DNA of 32,016 bases, taken from a virus. The position numbers and the translations under genes were made by a program. The stretch's first letter is position 1, and each line of letters opens with the position of its first letter. The notes beneath the pieces were generated by a model. That model was not told the origin of the DNA. It made no database searches and saw only the letters and a program-made list of their open reading frames with translations. The stretch spans positions 1-32,016 of the IMG/VR virus record IMGVR_UViG_3300031653_000005; one strand, given 5' to 3'. Below are positions 6,473-13,968 of the stretch, one piece after another.

Positions 6473-6667
6473 TTACCATTTGAGCCTGAGCCCTGCCTCG
6501 CCGCCATACTCCCAGGCACGCTGATACTGTGCCCAGCCTGCGGCGTAGGCCGATGTGTATTGGTTGAGTCGGGCCATGAGCTCAGCGCGCATACCGGCAA
6601 CAGGATCGCCGTCTGCTGCCTTCACCGCATAGGCGCCCAGGTCAAAGGCGCCGTGCCCAGGATCCAA
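6473..6667 (-). CDS. Small hypothetical protein between holin and endolysin
   Basis: A frame of 64 residues if it starts at TTG 6667. The frame is open further upstream into the holin gene and has no clear ribosome binding site, so the true start is uncertain; an internal ATG (MRAELMARL) is another option. The sequence is Gly/Ala/Tyr-rich, for example FDLGAYAVKAADGDPVAGMR and NQYTSAYAAGWAQYQRAW. There is no hydrophobic segment. It lies between the holin and amidase stops in the same strand order. No family was recognised. Confidence 0.45.
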   Translation of the reverse strand: MDPGHGAFDLGAYAVKAADGDPVAGMRAELMARLNQYTSAYAAGWAQYQRAWEYGGEAGLRLKW

Positions 6668-6699
6668 GCCGCTGGCGCTGTCGAGCCCAGCGGTAAGTG

Positions 6700-6948
6700 C
6701 TAAGCGGGCGGCTTGGAAGGGTCCGCAACGGCGCTCGCCGCAGCCGTCAGCGCGCTGGCCTTGGAGTTTGCAGACTTGACGATGGCACGCGACGCCGTAT
6801 AGCCGAGCGCCCCGAGCAACGAAGCCGCGAGCCCGAGCACGCGCTCCCAGGTCGAGCCCGCCGCAATGAGGCCGCTACTCATCGCAAAGCCGATCAACAC
6901 GGCGACCAACGAAAGCCAGAACTCTGATGTAGAATACCCTTTAGTCAT
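6700..6948 (-). CDS. Two-pass holin
   Basis: An 82-residue protein starting at ATG 6948 with a strong SD (AAAGGAGA). It has two hydrophobic helices, about residues 10-31 (FWLSLVAVLIGFAMSSGLIA) and 36-57 (RVLGLAASLLGALGYTASRA), with a short loop and a basic/Ala-rich C-terminus. The start MTKGYSTSEFWL and the GYTASRA end of the second helix are typical of a common phage holin type. It would form lesions in the inner membrane at a set time and release the amidase, whose gene is next but one downstream. Confidence 0.82.
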   Translation of the reverse strand: MTKGYSTSEFWLSLVAVLIGFAMSSGLIAAGSTWERVLGLAASLLGALGYTASRAIVKSANSKASALTAAASAVADPSKPPA

Positions 6949-6963
6949 AGCCCATCTCCTTTG

Positions 6964-7137
6964 TCAGAGAAAAAAATGCCCCATCAGGCACCCGAATGCA
7001 AACGGCACAACCGGCCAGCGCTTGGACCACTCCCAGATGCGCTGGCTGATAGTCGACCTACGGGCAAGCACCAGACCGAGGTCCACGGCCAGCGTGCCAC
7101 CGACGACCACGACGATCACCCAGGTCGTCACGTCCAT
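6964..7137 (-). CDS. Small membrane protein with GHFF end
   Basis: A 57-residue protein from ATG 7137. A GTG at 7161 would extend it by eight residues but has no ribosome binding site, so I chose the ATG. Residues 2-22 form a hydrophobic segment (DVTTWVIVVVVGGTLAVDLG), then a basic helix (RRSTISQRIWEWSKRW) and a second weakly hydrophobic end (PVVPFAFGCLMGHFFL). I recognise the SxRxWxWxxxWPVxPFAxGxLxGHFF end as recurring in phage lysis regions. It may be a second holin or an antiholin, which is inference. It precedes the main holin and overlaps the 22-residue gene. Confidence 0.6.
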   Translation of the reverse strand: MDVTTWVIVVVVGGTLAVDLGLVLARRSTISQRIWEWSKRWPVVPFAFGCLMGHFFL

Positions 7138-7196
7138 CGTTCCACCATGGGCAGTGCCCACACCAGCAGCAAGACTACCGCGATCCCGAAGATCAT
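7128..7196 (-). CDS. 22-residue hydrophobic peptide, coupled to the receiver gene
   Basis: A very short frame: ATG at 7196-7194 overlaps the TGA of the receiver-domain gene as TGATG, and the stop is TGA at 7130-7128. An SD-like run (AAAGGGGG) sits upstream. The peptide is MIFGIAVVLLLVWALPMVER plus WT, with a hydrophobic core of about 15 residues and a basic end. Its size and position suggest a membrane peptide in the lysis cassette. It could also be only a translational bridge to the next gene, with which it overlaps by 10 bases. Confidence 0.5.
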   Translation of the reverse strand: MIFGIAVVLLLVWALPMVERWT

Positions 7197-7951
7197 CACC
7201 TGCCCCCTTTGTCGCGCCGATAGTCTACTTTTCGGTCGATCCGGTCAACGGTTTTGGCGATCGTCTCCAGCTGCTTCAGGATGATCTGGTGGATGGCTGT
7301 AGCGTCTTCCTTCGTCACATAGCGGCGCTCGTCCTCCAGCTCGTGGTCTTTGATCTCTTGGGCGTTGGCCGAGACCTCATTTTTGTTCGCGTGGTTGGGA
7401 AAAAACCCCACCCACCCCTGCGACGTCAAGAAGGTCATGACGGCAACCGTCGCCATCACCGCTCCCACGATCCCCGCCCCTACTCTCTTGGCCGAACCAC
7501 CGACCGCAAAGATCCTGTTGCTCGATGTCCTGTTGGCTGTTCGACGTTCGATCCACTCGCTATCCCGATGCTGGGCTAATGCCTTGCCGATGGCCTGGTC
7601 TAGCCTGTCGAAGTCACCACGCGCCAGCACCTCTTGCTTGACGAGATACTCGACGGCCCCCGCCCGGATGGCGTCAAGCTCCCCGTTCTGTGGCTCGGTA
7701 GCCGTCAGCACCACGATCGGCTTGTTGTCGCCGAACGCCTGCCTAGCCAGGCGCACGGTGCGTGCCCCACCAGAATCCTGCAGCCCAAGATCCAAGAGCA
7801 CCACGTCAAAGCCCCCGGCGTAGCGCACGGCCTCCTGTAGCGTCTCGAAGGTCTCCAGGTGGTAGGTGCCGCGCTTGTCGTTAGAGTGAAACAGGCGACG
7901 GACGGCGCTCAAATGCTGCGTATTGTCGTCGATGTAGATGACGTGGATCAC
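7196..7951 (-). CDS. Response-regulator receiver domain fused to membrane anchor and coiled coil
   Basis: A 251-residue protein starting at GTG 7951, overlapping the upstream lipoprotein stop (GTGA). Residues 1-125 are a complete receiver (CheY-like) domain: acidic pair Asp8/Asp9 (VIYIDDN), phospho-acceptor Asp54 (VVLLDLGL), Thr83 (IVVLTAT) and Lys105 (EYLVKQE). Residues 126-156 are basic, residues 157-176 form one membrane helix (VGAGIVGAVMATVAVMTFLT), and residues 187-251 are helical with heptad-like spacing (ETIAKTVDRIDRKVDY). The basic side before the helix predicts receiver in the cytoplasm and coiled coil in the periplasm. There is no DNA-binding output domain. It lies inside the lysis cassette. 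A phosphorylation-sensing lysis or spanin-like role is inference; the domain calls are firm. Confidence 0.85.
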   Translation of the reverse strand: MIHVIYIDDNTQHLSAVRRLFHSNDKRGTYHLETFETLQEAVRYAGGFDVVLLDLGLQDSGGARTVRLARQAFGDNKPIVVLTATEPQNGELDAIRAGAVEYLVKQEVLARGDFDRLDQAIGKALAQHRDSEWIERRTANRTSSNRIFAVGGSAKRVGAGIVGAVMATVAVMTFLTSQGWVGFFPNHANKNEVSANAQEIKDHELEDERRYVTKEDATAIHQIILKQLETIAKTVDRIDRKVDYRRDKGGR

Positions 7952-8184
7952 AACGTGACCTCACAGTCGTTCTCGTCGACCGCGTAGCATTCCTCGGCCA
8001 TCCGTTCGCAGCAGTAGAACACCTCGTGCCCGGTGTAGATCCTGGTCACAAACAGCGATCGGTTGCGGTCGTGACATTGCTTACGTGCACACTCGCGCTT
8101 GTAGGCAAGCTGGGCGTCCCACCTGGCGATCGTCGCGCATGACGCCATGGCGAGGGCCGCTACTGCAAGTCCGAGTCGTCCCAT
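7948..8184 (-). CDS. Small Cys-rich lipoprotein (o-spanin candidate)
   Basis: A 78-residue protein with an N-terminal lipobox: hydrophobic LGLAVAALAMASC, with the acceptor Cys at residue 16, so it should be lipidated and anchored in a membrane. The mature part has six further cysteines (for example CARKQC and CCERMAEEC), suited to disulfides outside the cytoplasm. It overlaps the 3' end of the gene upstream, and its stop overlaps the GTG of the receiver-membrane protein. Outer-membrane spanin subunits are small lipoproteins in exactly this context, so a spanin role is plausible. The Cys content and gene order are unlike typical Rz1. Confidence 0.65.
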   Translation of the reverse strand: MGRLGLAVAALAMASCATIARWDAQLAYKRECARKQCHDRNRSLFVTRIYTGHEVFYCCERMAEECYAVDENDCEVTL

Positions 8185-8846
8185 ACCCGTTCAAAGTCCG
8201 CTTGGGCGCCTTGCGGGCCGCGCGTTGTCTCGCATGGGTAAGGTCGGCTTCCGTTCACCGGTTGGCACGCGCCATCACCCGGTTGCCCCGGGCCGTCAAT
8301 GCGTGTGGTGATGCCGTACCGACAGAGCGTGCCGTCGGGCTGTAGCCAGCAGTCGCTTAGCGGCGCAATGAGCTGTCGACAGTTGCTGGCGGTAGTCAGC
8401 GTCAAGCACGTCTCCACGAGCTGGCCGAACGAGCCGAGCCATTTCGCGGATGTCGGGTTGTCATCGGCAAACGCCTTGAGCCTACCAGCCACCAGCGGGT
8501 GGGCCTCGATCTGCACCACCTGCCAGTTGTTGCCGCCGACCGTCACAAATGGCCCGGTCTTGATCTGATACTGCACAGAGTCAGAGCAGCCCTCCGGGGT
8601 AATCGAACAGATCCCACCCTGGCACATGCCCAGGGTATCGGGCAGCGCCAAGCCCTGTTTGCGGGCAGCGTAATAGGTGTACTGGCCCTGGACGTCGTTC
8701 GCATGCTGGGCAACGGTCGCCCACTGTCCGCAGTCGACGCCTTGCTCTTGCATCGCCACGTACAGTGCCGTCGCGAAGGTGCCCCCGATGCCGACGATGA
8801 CCACAGCCCGGCGCCAAACCGACTTGAAGGTGTCGAGTAGGCTCAT
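8160..8846 (-). CDS. Cys-rich membrane-anchored protein
   Basis: A 228-residue protein from ATG 8846, one base after the stop of the adhesin gene. Residues 13-32 are hydrophobic after a basic stretch (KSVWRR), giving an N-in signal anchor (AVVIVGIGGTFATALYVAM). The remaining part is extracytoplasmic by this topology and has ten cysteines in close pairs (MCQGGICSITPEGC, CLTLTTASNC, CWLQPDGTLC), consistent with disulfides. No family was recognised. It sits at the border between tail and lysis genes. It could be an envelope-exposed exclusion or lysis factor, or part of the adsorption apparatus. The sequence does not decide. Confidence 0.65.
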   Translation of the reverse strand: MSLLDTFKSVWRRAVVIVGIGGTFATALYVAMQEQGVDCGQWATVAQHANDVQGQYTYYAARKQGLALPDTLGMCQGGICSITPEGCSDSVQYQIKTGPFVTVGGNNWQVVQIEAHPLVAGRLKAFADDNPTSAKWLGSFGQLVETCLTLTTASNCRQLIAPLSDCWLQPDGTLCRYGITTRIDGPGQPGDGACQPVNGSRPYPCETTRGPQGAQADFERVWDDSDLQ

Positions 8847-8847
8847 A

Positions 8848-10764
8848 CTATGGCCTCACAATTTTAACGTCTTGGAGACACGCATTCGGGACATAGGCGA
8901 GGTTCGGTGTGGAATCCGCCCCTATGCGGATCGTCGTCTGCCCCGATGGGTTTGACCTGGCGGTCGTCGATGTCCCCTGCGATACGTTGTCAACAAGCAA
9001 CTGGTATTTGTCGGAGTCATAATTGAGATCCCATCGTGCCCGGTATGACGTTCCTGGGGTCAACGCAAAAACGCCTCCGGCGATATCCGTGGCCCCTCCC
9101 GGCACAGTGAAGAAGGACCACTTCTCCGACGCATCAATGTAGGCCAAGGTTCTTTGGTTCGCTGTCCCATTGTCCATCTGCAAAAGAGTTTGCAAGTTTA
9201 CGTAGTCGGCAATGAATGGCATGTAGGTCATGTCAATAAAATACCTACCGCTCAGATAGCCGCCGGTAACAATTCCGGTTGCCGCATAGCTCAACAGATC
9301 CGCCCCAGCCGTCACCCCGGCCGTGGTCGTCGGTACGTCAATGGACGGGATCCAGGTCTGCGCCTTGAACACCTCGGCGGTCATCGCCGCGTGACCCTGG
9401 GATGCCCCAACGGCGTCAGTCGGATAGAGCTTGATGACAACGTTCGTGCAGTTGGCATCAGCGTACGTCACTCCCGCACACCCGCACTTGGCCGCGGTGC
9501 TCGTCGCAAACGACAAGGCGGCAGGGAACACCTCGGCAGGAGAGCTGCATCCGCCGCCTGTCGTCTCCTGGTAGCTCATCGCCACGTTGCCCGTGCTGCT
9601 CTCGGTCGCCGCGCAGACACAGAGGGCCGATGTCGTGCCGGTTGCAGTCTTGGCCAAGGTCTGTGTGATGTACCCGGCGTTCGTCCCGTCTGCGTCCACC
9701 GCCTTGTACTGTTGGCGACCATCTCCATACCAGCTTGCCGTCGACGTGGCGACCGTCGCGTTGCTGGTGGTCCACGTGGTGTGTAGATCGATGCTTTGGA
9801 TGATGCTGTTCGTCACGCTCGGCTGCGCATGGTAGGCACAGGTAGCAGGCGACCCGCCGCCAGTGAGCCCCGGGGGGATCTCGCAACCCTTGCGTGGGAA
9901 GTCGTCTGAGAAGCACTCGATCTGGCCGTCAACCCAGCAACAAGTCGGGCCAGTATTGCTAAAGGTTGGGGTGGCGCCCTTCTCGTCGTGGATGCCCTCA
10001 ACCCATGCGGCAAGCGTGGCCATCTGTGCATCGGTCAATGCACTGGACCACAGCCACACGCCAACAAGGTCGCCCGTCCACAAACTAGCATGAGTCTCAA
10101 ATTGCCCGCCTACCATCCACGCGCGCGAAACATTGACCGTACCTACGGTCCCAGCGGTTGTACCACACGAACCATTCATGCACGCCTGGACGGCTGCCCC
10201 GCTTGCCGTGATCCGTCCACAGCAAAGACCCCATGCATTAGATGAAATGGTCGCCGTAGAGCTCGCCAAGCGCGACACAGATCCGTCATCAGCCAAGAAC
10301 GAGCAGACGGTAGAGTTAGGAAACAGCGCCCACCCATCACCACTCGCACTGTCACGCTTTGCGGTATAGACCCCCGATGTTCCTCCTCTGGTGATGGCGC
10401 ACACCGTGAAGTCACCGGTTCCCGGATCTCCGATATCGTCCCACGAGTCGTAATAGGTTCCTGACCCGGTAAACCGATTTGCCACCATGCCGTTGGTGAT
10501 GTCGTCCCACCCACCGTCAGAGGCGAGAGGCGAGTAGATCGATGCCGGGGAGCCGTTCGACGTGAACTCAGTCGTGCCCGTTACGCTGTCGTTTGTGGGA
10601 GCACTCCCCAGCCATACATGCGCTGGCGTCGGGAAATTCGCCGGTAAGTCATCCCACGCGCCCATGCCGTTACGGGGGAGGGCAGCGTGGAAGACGGTGC
10701 GGCCTCCTATTCCATATTGTTGGATTTGCCCAACAGTCAACGCAAATATTATTTGTATTATCAT
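8848..10764 (-). CDS. LamG/concanavalin-like adhesin or tail protein
   Basis: A 638-residue protein. The start ATG 10764 overlaps the previous TGA (ATGA); a TTG at 10785 would add seven residues. The first 16 residues are hydrophobic, but a classic basic n-region is missing, so secretion is uncertain. Residues about 60-270 form a jelly-roll-like domain, with WDDIGDPGTGDFTVCAITRG and a typical LamG end, VWLWSSALTDAQMATLAAWV. The middle is Cys-rich (CCWVDGQIECFSDD), and about residues 500-638 look like a second carbohydrate-binding-type domain ending CLQDVKIVRP. Such domains bind glycans. It is probably a receptor-binding or decoration protein next to the tailspike. Confidence 0.7.
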   Translation of the reverse strand: MIIQIIFALTVGQIQQYGIGGRTVFHAALPRNGMGAWDDLPANFPTPAHVWLGSAPTNDSVTGTTEFTSNGSPASIYSPLASDGGWDDITNGMVANRFTGSGTYYDSWDDIGDPGTGDFTVCAITRGGTSGVYTAKRDSASGDGWALFPNSTVCSFLADDGSVSRLASSTATISSNAWGLCCGRITASGAAVQACMNGSCGTTAGTVGTVNVSRAWMVGGQFETHASLWTGDLVGVWLWSSALTDAQMATLAAWVEGIHDEKGATPTFSNTGPTCCWVDGQIECFSDDFPRKGCEIPPGLTGGGSPATCAYHAQPSVTNSIIQSIDLHTTWTTSNATVATSTASWYGDGRQQYKAVDADGTNAGYITQTLAKTATGTTSALCVCAATESSTGNVAMSYQETTGGGCSSPAEVFPAALSFATSTAAKCGCAGVTYADANCTNVVIKLYPTDAVGASQGHAAMTAEVFKAQTWIPSIDVPTTTAGVTAGADLLSYAATGIVTGGYLSGRYFIDMTYMPFIADYVNLQTLLQMDNGTANQRTLAYIDASEKWSFFTVPGGATDIAGGVFALTPGTSYRARWDLNYDSDKYQLLVDNVSQGTSTTARSNPSGQTTIRIGADSTPNLAYVPNACLQDVKIVRP

Positions 10765-11150
10765 TGGCAAACAAGCAATCGCCAATCGCCGTTAACTGCA
10801 ACACTCAGCAATGATAAATATTGCACAGCAGTTAGCCCATGTGTGCAAAACACGTACAAGTTATCAGCCCTTAGCTTTATTTGGTCACCTGCGCTCGCCG
10901 TAACCGCAGACGTTCCCCATTTTGCCCATGCATCGGAGTCGCCCTCTAGCATGTAGCACGTATCTACGCCAATTGCCCCACTATCAGCATCTGTTCCAGT
11001 GGTGGCCTGCAGTACGGTCGATGACGCAGTTGACGGAACGCAAATACCGCCACGCATAATGGCAGGATACCTTGCGCTGTCCCTTGTTGGTTGCGCATCC
11101 GCAACCAGCGGGAAAAGCAGTACAGAAAAAATACTAATAAGTTTTCTCAT
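10761..11150 (-). CDS. Small secreted protein with signal peptide
   Basis: A 129-residue protein starting at ATG 11150 (ATGA overlap with the tailspike). Residues 1-19 form a good Sec signal peptide (MRKLISIFSVLLFPLVADAQ) with a probable cut after ADA. The mature part is beta-rich with three cysteines (ICVPS, TCYMLEGDSDAWAKWG, FCTHG). No family was recognised. A Sec signal on a protein within a tail operon is unusual, because virions normally assemble in the cytoplasm. The N-terminus resembles that of the protein at 23176 (MRKxLxI), and both could belong to one export strategy. Confidence 0.7.
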   Translation of the reverse strand: MRKLISIFSVLLFPLVADAQPTRDSARYPAIMRGGICVPSTASSTVLQATTGTDADSGAIGVDTCYMLEGDSDAWAKWGTSAVTASAGDQIKLRADNLYVFCTHGLTAVQYLSLLSVAVNGDWRLLVCQ

Positions 11151-13564
11151 GACGCAGAGTCTCCCGCCGTTGTGAATGTCCCAGTTGTGTTAGACGTAGA
11201 TATACTCAGAAACACATTACCATCGTTTATAGACTTCCCAGTGGCTGCAACTTCTATTCCGTAGGTACCATTAGTGATCACATTTCCTATCGCAGCAAAG
11301 CCGCCGGTGATCGTACCACCATGACAAATATTGCTATCACTATCGTTGCCACGAATGAGTGAGTTGCCGATAATAATGATATCCGCAGGGTTTCCTACGC
11401 TGCCGGCGGCATACATGTTGATAATAAACGAATCAGCCGGTGGACTGCTGCAATACACAACATTACCGGAGATAACAGCAACGCCAGAGGCAACACCGGT
11501 CGTAAACTTGATGCCATTTCCAGAAACCGTATAAATTTGATTTCCAGAGATCGTCGCATATTTGCAGCTACTGAGCAGTATACCATCGGCATCGCTTGTC
11601 CCGCCGCCTGCGTATAGGACGTTTCCAAAGATACCAAGCCGTGTAACACCGGATACGCTGATCATCGCGGTTACCGATGTATTATCGTCGAGCTTAATGC
11701 TGTTCCCGTTAATCACCACATCAAGGGCCGATGCCGCATAGATCCCGATCCCAGGGCCAGCCGTCCCAGAGTGCTGATTTATTACGTTGTCGTGGATAAC
11801 CACGGCGCCCACGCCACCAAGCGTATCGGCATAGATAGCTGTCTGCGTTCCTGCGGCCTGGCACCAAATGTTGTTGTTGCCTATATTTATGCTGTAACAC
11901 GACGATGCAAACTTAATACCATGCGTATACGTCCCCCCGCCTAGCTCTATGTGGTTTCCGCTGATGTTGACGGCGTCAACACCATCTTCATTTGATAGAT
12001 TAATGGCGATGTCAGATCCGGTCCCCGACTTGCATGTGTTGTTAGTGACCTCGAGCAGCACCATTGGGCTGCCTTCAACGATCACATAGTCACCGGCCGG
12101 CGCGCTTATCGTATTCTCTGCGATGACAACGTGATTTATGTAGAGCGATGTATTAGTGACGTGAATCGCGTGAGTCTCCCCGCCAATGATCGTATTGCCC
12201 TTGATCTCAATAAGCGGATTGTCGTCGACAAGCTGCGTAACCTTGATTGCCACACCTTCAGGATTGCGTATCGTGTTATTCACGACCCGCGTAACAAAAC
12301 CACCAAGAAGGATGGCCGCAGTTGATGCTACAGACGGGTTTATGTCGCATATAATACTATTGTTTTGGATGATGGTGTAGGCAGCACCCTCTGCAACCTC
12401 TATCTGCCCACACCATACTAGCTTGCAGTTTTCTACGGTTACATCCCTGGTGATGCCGTCGTAGGTTCCGTAGTCATCGCCGATCTCTATGGCCTGCAGT
12501 GCCCTTTCTATATTGCATCCATCGATGCGCACATCACGCGACGCATCGGCAACAATGATACCGCCGGCCTCAGCCGATGTTTTTTGGTAAAAAAAGCAGT
12601 CAACAATGTCCACGCCGTAGCAATCGGCAACCACCAGGCCTTCATTGGCGCTAGTGGACTGCACCTTTACGTTTCTTATTGTTAGCCTTTCGGCGTATTG
12701 AAAATAGCACGCATAGCCACCGTCAGGAGAAATGATTGTTAGGTCTTCAATGGTGATGTCGGTTGCTGGGGCGAGTATCTCTTCCACGAATGGCAAAGTA
12801 GAATAGGTTCCTAATATCACCCCATCGACGATTAGATCGCCACCGGATATTTGTTCGATTCTAAATAACTCGGCATACTTGTGGCCCGATGCCAAGGTAT
12901 CTGAGCTACGCACCCTAATCAGATCGCCAACGGAATACCCAGAAACACTTGTCGGAGTTATGGTTTGCGTTCCGGCTGTAGCCGTACATGATAGGGCTGT
13001 GCTTGTGGTTGCGCTGGTACTCAGGCCAAATGTCGACGCAGCCTGTGAAAAGTCAAGAACTCCGTTTCTTATCTTGATCTTCGAGGATAGGGTAATGGGG
13101 CTATCAACACGGTATGTTTTACCCTCCAGGTCCAATATCCCAGGAGCCTCTCCATCTGATTCCATGGCGGTTATCGCTGCGGCTATTGCCGTGTAATCGT
13201 CCGTTGCTCCATCACCAGCCGCCCCATAATCCATAGGGGATCTCGCGATTTCTTTTCGCCTGGTGAGTTCATCTACAGAAAGTGACTTAGCGAATTGCTC
13301 TTCCTTCGTATAGATGACGTTGTCATCTGCATCGGTAAGCTTCAGCCGATAGCCCTCATCCTCAAGACCGAAAATAGCGCCAAAACGCCCAGCCGCATCC
13401 GCAACAACTGGATTGGCATTGACGTTTGGGTCAGTCATTGCCTTGTCGGAATACGTGTCCTTAGGCGTGCTTGTCCCTGTGGTATACCAATAGGCCTTGG
13501 CTCCGGCCATAATGGCGCCGCTATCGTCGAGTGGCTGCCACCCATTGTCACGAAGAGCGCCCAT
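11147..13564 (-). CDS. Right-handed beta-helix tailspike
   Basis: An 805-residue protein. Residues 1-90 form the attachment module common to phage tailspikes, with AYWYTTGTSTPKDTYSD and NPVVADAAGRFGAIF. Residues about 109-131 have the pectate-lyase-like entry MDYGAAGDGATDDYTAIAAA. A long series of beta-helix coils follows, with NxI, NxIxG and GNxI repeats (for example VVIHDNVINQHSG, VVINGNSIKL, IISGNQIY), continuing to about residue 780. The protein should trimerise and bind or degrade host polysaccharide; the enzymatic class is not visible. The start ATG 13564 overlaps the previous stop as TAATG. It has no S74 end of its own. Confidence 0.88.
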   Translation of the reverse strand: MGALRDNGWQPLDDSGAIMAGAKAYWYTTGTSTPKDTYSDKAMTDPNVNANPVVADAAGRFGAIFGLEDEGYRLKLTDADDNVIYTKEEQFAKSLSVDELTRRKEIARSPMDYGAAGDGATDDYTAIAAAITAMESDGEAPGILDLEGKTYRVDSPITLSSKIKIRNGVLDFSQAASTFGLSTSATTSTALSCTATAGTQTITPTSVSGYSVGDLIRVRSSDTLASGHKYAELFRIEQISGGDLIVDGVILGTYSTLPFVEEILAPATDITIEDLTIISPDGGYACYFQYAERLTIRNVKVQSTSANEGLVVADCYGVDIVDCFFYQKTSAEAGGIIVADASRDVRIDGCNIERALQAIEIGDDYGTYDGITRDVTVENCKLVWCGQIEVAEGAAYTIIQNNSIICDINPSVASTAAILLGGFVTRVVNNTIRNPEGVAIKVTQLVDDNPLIEIKGNTIIGGETHAIHVTNTSLYINHVVIAENTISAPAGDYVIVEGSPMVLLEVTNNTCKSGTGSDIAINLSNEDGVDAVNISGNHIELGGGTYTHGIKFASSCYSINIGNNNIWCQAAGTQTAIYADTLGGVGAVVIHDNVINQHSGTAGPGIGIYAASALDVVINGNSIKLDDNTSVTAMISVSGVTRLGIFGNVLYAGGGTSDADGILLSSCKYATISGNQIYTVSGNGIKFTTGVASGVAVISGNVVYCSSPPADSFIINMYAAGSVGNPADIIIIGNSLIRGNDSDSNICHGGTITGGFAAIGNVITNGTYGIEVAATGKSINDGNVFLSISTSNTTGTFTTAGDSAS

Positions 13565-13968
13565 TATCTTCCCCGGCCACGCATGAGCATCTCATACATG
13601 CGCGGATTCAAGTGCTGTATATTGGCAATGGCGTTCGACTCATTATAAACATCTGATCCGGTGGATGGAGCTGGGGCAATTCCAGTTGGCGTCATCATCG
13701 GCGCGCGGCCAGCGTTAGGCGTTTCGGGAAATCCCATATAGCCATGACCTTGCTGCATAGCCATATCGCCAAGCGGCGAACCGCTGACCTGTGCTGCAGA
13801 AATAGGAGAAGACCTTCCAGGGATGCTCACCGACATTCTCCCAGGCTGCATCATTGCCTGTTGTTGTTCAGCTGCCTGCTTTTGGAGTCTACGGTTTCTG
13901 ACCTCCATGGCAATTGACGCCAAGCTTGGCATCTGCATCTGCTGCACAATGTCTTGATAGCCAGCCAT
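13564..13968 (-). CDS. Gln/Met-rich small virion protein, ejection-protein paralogue
   Basis: A 134-residue protein from ATG 13968 (TGATG overlap); GTG 13971 is an alternative. The N-terminus (MAGYQDIVQQMQMPSLASIA) resembles MAGFYALLNQQPSLGQLVGS of the gene at 16163. The later GSDVYNESNAIANIQ nearly equals GSDVYNENNAIANIQ there. The middle is Met/Pro/Gln-rich and probably disordered. The DNA around both motifs is also similar (about 13625-13660 and 16950-16985). It is probably a shortened duplicate of that ejection-type protein, kept as a small structural component. No known family was recognised. Confidence 0.65.
   Translation of the reverse strand: MAGYQDIVQQMQMPSLASIAMEVRNRRLQKQAAEQQQAMMQPGRMSVSIPGRSSPISAAQVSGSPLGDMAMQQGHGYMGFPETPNAGRAPMMTPTGIAPAPSTGSDVYNESNAIANIQHLNPRMYEMLMRGRGR

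Noticed and set aside
9154-9786. + strand frame of 210 codons opposite the adhesin
   Set aside because: Arg/Gly-rich shadow translation. The - strand frame has jelly-roll signatures and coupled neighbours.
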